The notes under the pieces: model-generated
The model's database searches: none
What the model saw: the letters and a program-made list of their open reading frames with translations, nothing else
What the model was told of the DNA's origin: nothing
Part shown: positions 27,574-37,039 of the stretch, one piece after another
Numbering within the stretch: position 1 is the stretch's first letter
Layout: every line of letters starts with the position of its first letter
Made by a program: the position numbers and the translations under genes
NCBI GenBank assembly: GCA_030602985.1
Contig: JAUVYR010000011.1
Location: forward strand, 1 to 37,039
Direction of reading: 5' to 3'
Length of the DNA: 37,039 bases
DNA from: Burkholderiales bacterium
GTDB taxonomy: Bacteria; Pseudomonadota; Gammaproteobacteria; Burkholderiales; Burkholderiaceae_C

Positions 27574-28470
27574 TCATGCACCAGAGGTGTGCGACTGTCG
27601 GGCATTCTCGATGGCCGATTCAACAATCGATTCAATGGCCTGGTTGGATGGGTCGGTGCGGTAACTGACATGCATCGGCAAGGGCTTCAATTGCAGGTCT
27701 GTTGCCAGTAGTTTCAGGCGGTTGAAGCCGGTCAATCGTCGTGCCGCTTTCTTTGGCAAAGTGGCGACCCCGAACCCTCCCTGAACCAACTGAACCATGG
27801 CCGAAATCGAGGACATCGGATGCACCATTCTGGGCTCTACGCCCGATACACGAAACACATCCAGCAACGCCACATGGGGCTGCGAGCCTCGCTGAAATGT
27901 CATGACATCGATGTCATGAAAATCGGCCGCGCTGTAACGCCGTTTCTTGTGAATGTCCCGATGTCCATACAGTCCCATGGCCATGAAATCCATGGGCTCG
28001 ACCCGAATGCCATCGCTGGCAGCGGGCAATGCAGCAAAGACGATATCCAGCGTCCCACGGGTGATCTGCTCCAGCAGCACCGGGGTGGTCTCGACCGAGA
28101 GCTCCAAGGAAAGCGCCGGATATTGACGACGCAGCTTCTCCAACCAGGGGATCAGCCATGAATGCAGGACCGATTCAATGGCGCCCAAGCGAATCACCAA
28201 GGGCTCTGTATCCGAGGTGCTGCCCATCACGCGACGGATATCCCTTTGCAGCTCCAGCATCTGCTGAGCGTAGGTCATGAACCGTGCGCCTGCGGTGGTC
28301 AGTCGCAATTCTTTGTACCGCCGATCGAGCAGCAATACACCCAGCTCCTGCTCCAGGGCGGAGATGCGGCTCGACATCGCTGACTGCGTCAGGAACAGCT
28401 TATCTGCCGCACGGGTCACACTCTTGAGTGTGGCCACCCAGTAAAACGCCTCGACAAACCTGAGATTCAT
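27574..28470 (-). CDS. LysR family transcriptional regulator
   Basis: MNLRFVEAFYWVATLKSVTRAADKLFLTQSAMSSRISALEQELGVLLLDRR N-terminal LTTR HTH. Confidence 0.92.
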   Translation of the reverse strand: MNLRFVEAFYWVATLKSVTRAADKLFLTQSAMSSRISALEQELGVLLLDRRYKELRLTTAGARFMTYAQQMLELQRDIRRVMGSTSDTEPLVIRLGAIESVLHSWLIPWLEKLRRQYPALSLELSVETTPVLLEQITRGTLDIVFAALPAASDGIRVEPMDFMAMGLYGHRDIHKKRRYSAADFHDIDVMTFQRGSQPHVALLDVFRVSGVEPRMVHPMSSISAMVQLVQGGFGVATLPKKAARRLTGFNRLKLLATDLQLKPLPMHVSYRTDPSNQAIESIVESAIENARQSHTSGA

Positions 28471-28799
28471 GCACCTCTCCGTCAGCTATCAAGCGACGCA
28501 CCACAACGGATCTGCTTACAGGCCAGATGCCCCAAGGGTCGCAACGCAGCAAATAGGGGTGCTCCAAGGATAACAAGTCACGAGCCTCTGGAGGTGCTTT
28601 GAGCGTGCTGATAAGAGTGAAAAGCCAGCCAAATGCTGTGCGTGCGCTTTGGAGACGTGGACCTCAACTTCTACGCACCAATCTAAAGATCACGCAGGCG
28701 AGTTCACAGCTGTTCAATTGCAGGGAGCTGGTCAGCGCACGGCCAAAACGGCATCGATCGTTGTCGATGGAATGATCAACGCGCCATCGACCCAGCAGA

Positions 28800-28875
28800 T
28801 GGCGCGGCTGGCGGGGATCGAACCCACGACCCTCGGCTTCGGAGGCCGATACTCTATCCACTGAGCTACAGCCGC
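28800..28875 (-). tRNA. tRNA-Arg (anticodon CCG)
   Basis: Minus strand GCGGCTGTAGCTCAGTGGATAGAGTATCGGCCTCCGAAGCCGAGGGTCGTGGGTTCGATCCCCGCCAGCCGCGCCA: 7-bp acceptor, T8/A9, CCTCCGAAG anticodon loop, GGTTCGATCC T-loop, encoded CCA. Confidence 0.96.
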
Positions 28876-28915
28876 GCTAACAAACAACGCATTCTATCAT
28901 TCCTCCCCTCTTGAC

Positions 28916-28944
28916 CTGACCATGCTATGCATGACCGTTATAAT
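28916..28944 (+). promoter_or_regulatory. Candidate sigma70 promoter for the cytochrome c gene
   Basis: CTGACC (28916-28921), 17-bp spacer, perfect TATAAT (28939-28944). Confidence 0.5.
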
Positions 28945-29004
28945 CAGAGTATCTGAGCGTTATGCCAGTTTGTCCCCATTACATGACCCGACCCAGAGGA
29001 TTCC

Positions 29005-29508
29005 ATGAGCAACGCGCACGACTCCCACACCGGCCCGATCAAGACGCCCAAGCAGTTGCTCTGGGTCTCCTTTTACGCTTTTGTAGCGCCGGTTCTTCTC
29101 ATCATTGGTCTTGTTTTCTTTGTCGCCAAAGGTGATTTGCCTTCCACGTCCACCATGGATCCTGAATTGGCCATCGCCATGCGCATTCAGCCAGTCGGTT
29201 CTGTTGCACTGCGCGACGGTAACCGTGCCCTGCAGCCTGGTGATGCTGTTTACCGTGCGCAGTGTGCAGCGTGCCACGATGCGGGTTTGGTCGGCGCACC
29301 CATGTTCGGTTCTGTTGGCGATTGGACGGCCCGCATCAGTCAAGGTCTTGAACTGCTGGTTCAGCACACACTGGAAGGCAAAGGGAATATGGGTGCCCAG
29401 GGCGGTGGTGCGTTCTCTGACATCGAGATCGCACGTGCCGTGGTCTTCCTTGCGAATGCAGGTGGGGCCAGTTTTGAAGAGCCCGCTGCACCCGAAGCGG
29501 CCGAATAA
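29005..29508 (+). CDS. Membrane-anchored c-type cytochrome (c5-like)
   Basis: One N-terminal TM helix and single heme site CAACH in YRAQCAACHDAGLVGAPMFG; RBS AGAGGA. Confidence 0.9.
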   Translation: MSNAHDSHTGPIKTPKQLLWVSFYAFVAPVLLIIGLVFFVAKGDLPSTSTMDPELAIAMRIQPVGSVALRDGNRALQPGDAVYRAQCAACHDAGLVGAPMFGSVGDWTARISQGLELLVQHTLEGKGNMGAQGGGAFSDIEIARAVVFLANAGGASFEEPAAPEAAE

Positions 29509-29512
29509 TGTT

Positions 29513-30055
29513 TTAACCCGCCAGTTGCTGCGGGCTCATGACATACCCCTCACGCTGCTGGATTTCCAGCAGCGTTTTTTCTTGTGGGCTCCACAGTCCG
29601 GCTTCGATCCATTCGGCCACTCGATGCATGTCTTGCGTGTGAACAATCCCACACCCGATCGCAGTGGCAGCATAGACATTCCCATTTTCATCCACGTACA
29701 CGCGTTCGCTGACCGTTTCCACACCATTGTGCGATCGCAGCCGATCTGACCCTTCCAGCCGCCAGATGTAGGGCGCCTTCTCCAACTCCACATACACGCG
29801 TTGCGGTCCGTTCTGGAAATACCAGCAACCCCGTTCATCGACGCCGTAATTGCGGTGAATGAATGCAATCAGTTGTTCATGCTGAAGCCATGATCCTCGA
29901 CTGGCCATGGAAGCTCCAGCACCAGAAAACGGCCCCATCATTTGAGCGCGATCGTCCCGCATCCACCATCGACCGCGAGCATCCAGTCCCAGCCATCCAT
30001 AGCAATCTGGCACATGTGGCCATTTGGCCATCGCGGCTTTGACCAACTCATCCAT
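29513..30055 (-). CDS. DUF2946 family protein
   Basis: KAAMAKWPHVPDCYGWLGLDARGRWWMRDD...FIHRNYGVDERGCWYFQNGPQRVYVELE typical of the Burkholderiales DUF2946 family. Confidence 0.75.
   Translation of the reverse strand: MDELVKAAMAKWPHVPDCYGWLGLDARGRWWMRDDRAQMMGPFSGAGASMASRGSWLQHEQLIAFIHRNYGVDERGCWYFQNGPQRVYVELEKAPYIWRLEGSDRLRSHNGVETVSERVYVDENGNVYAATAIGCGIVHTQDMHRVAEWIEAGLWSPQEKTLLEIQQREGYVMSPQQLAG
29552..29580 (+). terminator. Intrinsic terminator of the cytochrome c gene, embedded in the DUF2946 CDS
   Basis: ACGCTGCTGG ATTT CCAGCAGCGT TTTTT: perfect 10-bp stem, 4-nt loop, T tract. Confidence 0.85.
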
Positions 30056-31049
30056 GTTGAATCACCCCTGCCTGACTCACCAACCAGTCTCCAATCGCAC
30101 GAGGCATGCCCGTCAATGACAGCCGTCGTTGCAACTGCTGGGCAAAACCGACATGCCCCCCATTTCGGGGTTGCCAGAGTGTGACGTATGACGACACATC
30201 GGCGCGTCCCGGCAAAGAAGGCGCGGGCACGAACGGATCGTTCTGCGCATTCAGGATGAGCGTCGGCAAGTGCAAGTCACGGAGCCGATGTCGCGATGAC
30301 GCTCGATGCCAGTAGTCCTGTACTCCGTTGAAACCATGCAACGGCGCGGTGAACGCATCATCAAATGCTTCAATGGTTTTGGCGCGCTGGGTGAGCTCCA
30401 GATCGAACAGACCCGGGTACTGTTGCCATTTGAGTCGGGCTTTGTGCTTCATGGTTCGCAGGAACATCTTCGCGTACAAGTGTCGGTTCACCCCACTGTC
30501 GATATGTCTGCCTGCCGCCATCAAGTCCAGCGGCGCACTGATGGCAACGATGGCCGCCACCTCTCGCTGCGCCTGCTGTCCCATGTCTTGCGCCCACCGC
30601 AACAAGGCGTTCCCCCCCAGCGACACCCCGATCGCGTAAACGGGTTGCCCGGGGCTGGCCGCCTCCCGACACCGCTGGATGATCCAGCCGATTTCCTCGG
30701 CATCCCCCGAGTGGTAGGCCCGCGGAGCCCAATTGATGACACCCGAACACCCACGAAAGTGAGGCAGCTTCAGAGCCCAGCCGCGTCGTTGACATTCCTG
30801 TGCAATGCAATGCGCATAGTGACTGGCTGATGACCCTTCCAGGCCATGAAACAGAATCACCAGCGGACGTTGTGCCGGATGACCGTCGGATGGAAGACTG
30901 TCCACGTCGATGAAGTCTCCGTCGGGTGTCAACCAACGCGCGCGGTGAAAAGCAAGTCGCGGCTGACGGTGCCTCCCCCAGAGAGCAGAACCGATGGTTT
31001 GCAGATGGCCATTTGGTAGCCACCATGGGGCTTGGTAATGCCACTCCAT
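30048..31049 (-). CDS. YheT-family alpha/beta hydrolase
   Basis: WWLPNGHLQTIGSALW...LVILFHGLEGSSASHYAHCIAQECQRRGWALKLPHFRGCSG...AIGVSLGGNALLRW. Confidence 0.88.
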   Translation of the reverse strand: MEWHYQAPWWLPNGHLQTIGSALWGRHRQPRLAFHRARWLTPDGDFIDVDSLPSDGHPAQRPLVILFHGLEGSSASHYAHCIAQECQRRGWALKLPHFRGCSGVINWAPRAYHSGDAEEIGWIIQRCREAASPGQPVYAIGVSLGGNALLRWAQDMGQQAQREVAAIVAISAPLDLMAAGRHIDSGVNRHLYAKMFLRTMKHKARLKWQQYPGLFDLELTQRAKTIEAFDDAFTAPLHGFNGVQDYWHRASSRHRLRDLHLPTLILNAQNDPFVPAPSLPGRADVSSYVTLWQPRNGGHVGFAQQLQRRLSLTGMPRAIGDWLVSQAGVIQHG

Positions 31050-31051
31050 GG

Positions 31052-31492
31052 TCAATGCAGGTATTGCCGAGCAGCGGCATCCACCGCTGCCATGGGCTTC
31101 ATGCCTCCAGGGCTGGCATGATGCAAAGCCAGTCGCCATCCAGCAGCGGTCAGCACATAAACATTGGTGGCCAGCAAGGATGCCTCTACCAGCCCTTCAT
31201 CGCCTGAGACCACCACAGTCTCCACGACGCTATGGATGGCGCAATCTCCATGCAATGCACGATGAATCACCTCGGGCTGCACACTGATGGGGCCGTGGTC
31301 AAACATGGCGGCAAAAGATTCACGAATGGCGCGCAGGCCGACGAGGCGCGGCCCTGCCGGCTGCACACAGACGGGCTCATCCTCATCGGTCCAGCAGGCC
31401 ATGAGATCCTCAATGCATCCGGACTGCAAAGCCTCATAGAACGATTGTTCGACTTCGTCAGGAGAGGGGTGTGAAGGAAGCATAGAACGCAT
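31052..31492 (-). CDS. SnoaL/NTF2-like (DUF4440-type) protein
   Basis: EVEQSFYEALQSGCIEDLMACWTDEDEPVCVQPAGPRLVGLRAIRESFAAMF...WRLALHHASPG; alternative ATG at 31483. Confidence 0.75.
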   Translation of the reverse strand: MRSMLPSHPSPDEVEQSFYEALQSGCIEDLMACWTDEDEPVCVQPAGPRLVGLRAIRESFAAMFDHGPISVQPEVIHRALHGDCAIHSVVETVVVSGDEGLVEASLLATNVYVLTAAGWRLALHHASPGGMKPMAAVDAAARQYLH

Positions 31493-31509
31493 GGACAGAT
31501 TGTGCGCCC

Positions 31510-31541
31510 AAAAAGAAAACCGCCTGACTTGCAGGCGGTTT
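31510..31541 (-). terminator. Intrinsic terminator of the atp operon
   Basis: Minus strand AAACCGCCTG CAAGT CAGGCGGTTT TCTTTTT: perfect 10-bp stem with T tract, 22 nt after the atpC stop. Confidence 0.88.
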
Positions 31542-31562
31542 CCAGTGACACCGAAGCGTCGC

Positions 31563-31979
31563 TCAACGTTTCTGGCGGTACTTGCGCAAAGCAGCAATCT
31601 GAGCAGCCATGACCGCCAGCTCAGACGTGGCTTTGGCCAGATCCACATCGCTCTTGGCATTCTTCAAGGCTTCTTCCGCAGACTTCCGCGCATCATTCGC
31701 CTTGGCTTCGTCGAGGTCCTTGCCGCGAATGGCGGTGTCACTCAATACAGTCACCACGCGTGGCTGCACCTCAAGAATGCCGCCAGCGACGAACACGAAT
31801 TCCTCGCCGCCATCGGCCTTCTCGATGCGCACAGCCCCCGGCTTGATACGAGTGATCAGTGGCACGTGGCCTGGCAGAATGCCCAGCTCGCCCGCCTCAC
31901 CAGGCAATGCTACAAATTTGGCCGGGCCGCTGAAGATCGACTCTTCCGCGCTGACCACTTCGACTTGGATCGTGCTCAT
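31563..31979 (-). CDS. atpC: ATP synthase F1 epsilon subunit
   Basis: [49 protein letters not shown]. Confidence 0.95.
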   Translation of the reverse strand: MSTIQVEVVSAEESIFSGPAKFVALPGEAGELGILPGHVPLITRIKPGAVRIEKADGGEEFVFVAGGILEVQPRVVTVLSDTAIRGKDLDEAKANDARKSAEEALKNAKSDVDLAKATSELAVMAAQIAALRKYRQKR

Positions 31980-31988
31980 GACGCCTCC

Positions 31989-33410
<1,422 letters not shown>

Positions 33411-33441
33411 TTAAATTCTGTAGATGTTGGAGATGCCGGCC

Positions 33442-34311
33442 TTAAACGGCGGCGGCACCCGCCACGATTTCCGACAATTCTTTGGTGATACCGGCCTGAC
33501 GGGTCTTGTTGTAGACCAATTTCAGTTCGCTGATCACATTGCCGGCGTTGTCGGTGGCGGCTTTCATCGCCACCATGCGAGCCGATTGTTCCGAAGCCAT
33601 GTTCTCAGCCACCGCTTGGTAGACCTGGGATTCGATGTAACGCACCAGCAGTTCATCAATCACGGCCTGGGCGTTGGGTTCGTACAGGTAATCCCAGTCG
33701 TGACCCGCCTTGCCCTGGTCCAGCTCCCCAGTGGTGAGCGGCAACAACTGCTGAACCACAGCCTCCTGTTTCATCGTATTGATGAAACGGGTGTAGCACA
33801 GGTTCACCGAGCTGATGCGACCTTCGGTGTACGCGTCCAGCATGACCTTGACGGCACCGATCATCTTGTCCAGATGAGGGGTATCCCCCAGGCCCGTCAC
33901 ATGCGACACGACCTTGGCACCGATACGGTTCAGAAAACCCAGCCCTTTGTTGCCAATGGCCACGGCCTCGGCGCTTTTGCCCGCAGCCTGCAGCTCCTTG
34001 AGCTGGTTGGTCACGAGTCGCAGCACGTTGGTGTTCATGCCACCACACAGGCCTTTGTCCGTGGTCACCACGATCATGCCAGCCACTTTCGCCTCGGTGT
34101 TGGACACCATGAACGGGTGGACATACTCCGGGTTGGCGCGGCTCAAGTTGGCTGCGATCTGGCGAACCTTTTCGCTGTAAGGGCGGGCCATGCGCATGCG
34201 ATCCTGCGCCTTGCGCATCTTGGAGGCGGCGACCATTTCCATGGCTTTGGTGATCTTCTTGGTGTTTTCTACCGATTTGATCTTGCCGCGTATTTCCTTG
34301 CCTGCTGCCAT
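33442..34311 (-). CDS. atpG: ATP synthase F1 gamma subunit
   Basis: [32 protein letters not shown]...; C-terminal [40 protein letters not shown]. Confidence 0.97.
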   Translation of the reverse strand: MAAGKEIRGKIKSVENTKKITKAMEMVAASKMRKAQDRMRMARPYSEKVRQIAANLSRANPEYVHPFMVSNTEAKVAGMIVVTTDKGLCGGMNTNVLRLVTNQLKELQAAGKSAEAVAIGNKGLGFLNRIGAKVVSHVTGLGDTPHLDKMIGAVKVMLDAYTEGRISSVNLCYTRFINTMKQEAVVQQLLPLTTGELDQGKAGHDWDYLYEPNAQAVIDELLVRYIESQVYQAVAENMASEQSARMVAMKAATDNAGNVISELKLVYNKTRQAGITKELSEIVAGAAAV

Positions 34312-34344
34312 TGATGCTCCTTAATCGGTCGCTGATGCGCCGGT

Positions 34345-35901
<1,557 letters not shown>

Positions 35902-35948
35902 GACTCTTTCCTTCTTTCGTTAGTTGTGACGCTAAAGGACACCGCGGC

Positions 35949-36479
35949 TCACGCCGTCAGGGCCACTCTCATTTGTTCCAGACGGGCCTTGATCGAGGTG
36001 TCCATCACCTCGTCACCGACCACCACTCGCACGCCGCCGATCAATTCGGGCTGCAACACCACCTTAGGATGAAGCTTGCGACCGAAACGCTTTTCAAGAA
36101 CGCCGGCCAGTTCGTTCAGGGCGGCAGCATCAATGTCAAACGCGCTGTAAACGATGGCATCGGAGCTGCCTTGCTGCGCATTCACGAGCGCGCGAAATTG
36201 CAACGCCACTTCCGGAAGTGCAGCCAAGCGGCCATTTTCAATCACGGTACGCAGGAAGTTTTTTCCGGCTTCTGGGAGCGACTGCTTGACAACGCCCGTG
36301 ATGACATCGAACACCTGGTCATCAGTGACCTTCGGATGATCGGCGAACTGGATGAGCTGGTCATTGGCCGCAATCGCGGCCAGTTCGTCCAGCCACACAG
36401 TGGCCTGAGATGCATCTGTCCGGACAGCCTTGAACAGCGCTTCGGCGTAGGGTCGAGCTATGGTGGCAATTTCGGCCAT
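35949..36479 (-). CDS. atpH: ATP synthase F1 delta subunit
   Basis: [15 protein letters not shown]...; C-terminal [27 protein letters not shown]. Confidence 0.95.
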   Translation of the reverse strand: MAEIATIARPYAEALFKAVRTDASQATVWLDELAAIAANDQLIQFADHPKVTDDQVFDVITGVVKQSLPEAGKNFLRTVIENGRLAALPEVALQFRALVNAQQGSSDAIVYSAFDIDAAALNELAGVLEKRFGRKLHPKVVLQPELIGGVRVVVGDEVMDTSIKARLEQMRVALTA

Positions 36480-36501
36480 GGGACTACCTTTGGTTGCGTG
36501 G

Positions 36502-36972
36502 TCAGACTTCGGTTTTCAGTCGTGCCAGCAATTCTGCGTGCACCGCTGCGTTGACTTCACGCTGAAGAATCTGTTCGGCACCCTTCACAGCTAGGCCAGC
36601 CACCTGTTCGCGCAACTGTTCGCGAGCCTTAAAGACCTGCTGTTCCGCATCGGTTTTGGCTGCCGCCAGGATTTTGGCTGCTTCTTCCTGCGCCCGCGCC
36701 TTGGCTTCGTCAATGATCTGCTGGGCACGCCGCTCGGCATCTGCCACACGAGTGGCCGATTCATTGCGGGATTTGTTCAGCTCTTCCTCGACGCGCTTGT
36801 TGGCCACCGCCAGCTCAGTTTTGGCTTTTTCGGCAGCCGCGAGGCCTTCGGCAATCTTCATGGCGCGTTCATCGAGTGACTTGGCCAGCGGTGGCCAAAC
36901 GTACTTCATCGTGAACCAGACCAGGATCGCGAAGACGATCATCTGCGCGAAGATGGTTGCATTGAGATTCAT
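36502..36972 (-). CDS. atpF: ATP synthase F0 b subunit
   Basis: [54 protein letters not shown]. Confidence 0.95.
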   Translation of the reverse strand: MNLNATIFAQMIVFAILVWFTMKYVWPPLAKSLDERAMKIAEGLAAAEKAKTELAVANKRVEEELNKSRNESATRVADAERRAQQIIDEAKARAQEEAAKILAAAKTDAEQQVFKAREQLREQVAGLAVKGAEQILQREVNAAVHAELLARLKTEV

Positions 36973-37039
36973 CGCAACGCCTTTCTGAGATTAGAGATCT
37001 TGGAGTCTCGACAGAGGATTTCATGCCCCACCATGAACA

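Noticed and set aside
28471-28799. Possible integrated element or att site next to tRNA-Arg
   Set aside because: No integrase and no repeat of the tRNA 3' end was found elsewhere in the window; the roughly 330 bp spacer has no recognisable coding fragment.
28649-28864. 71-aa ORF ending LAGIEPTTLGFGGRYSIH
   Set aside because: It runs antisense through the tRNA-Arg gene; this peptide is a recurrent artefact of translating tRNA antisense strands.
28911-28944. TTGACC...TATAAT as promoter for the cytochrome gene
   Set aside because: The spacer would be 22 bp; the overlapping CTGACC at 28916 gives a 17-bp spacer and is preferred.

Overview
This window is a GC-rich bacterial chromosome segment, most like a Burkholderiales/Comamonadaceae genome judging by the gene families. 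Most of it is ordinary housekeeping or accessory metabolism: an F-type ATP synthase block (atpF-H-A-G-D-C, minus strand), a tRNA-Arg(CCG), an NADP-type isocitrate dehydrogenase with a divergent LysR regulator, a PHA-granule PhaM-like protein beside a FIST-domain protein, Dps, two c-di-GMP enzymes, a two-component system, MarC, an SDR, a cytochrome c and several conserved hypotheticals. The parts most worth a second look are: (1) a toxin-antitoxin graveyard at 1-1010, with a HigB toxin carrying an in-frame stop and a frameshift, an intact HigA-type antitoxin, and a fragment of a second antitoxin; (2) a six-copy (G)TTCA-type motif at exact 11-bp spacing upstream of an OmpR-family two-component system and a divergent secreted-protein gene; (3) a LysR / DUF1445 (D-glutamate-cyclase-like) / TRAP (DctPQM) / 5-oxoprolinase / chemoreceptor cluster with a LysR-type dyad, an attenuator-like hairpin between dctP and dctQ, and other intercistronic hairpins; (4) a perfect intrinsic terminator for the cytochrome c gene embedded in the coding sequence of the convergent gene. 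No CRISPR array, prophage or complete IS element was recognised. All calls are from reading the sequence and the supplied ORF translations; no database search was run.
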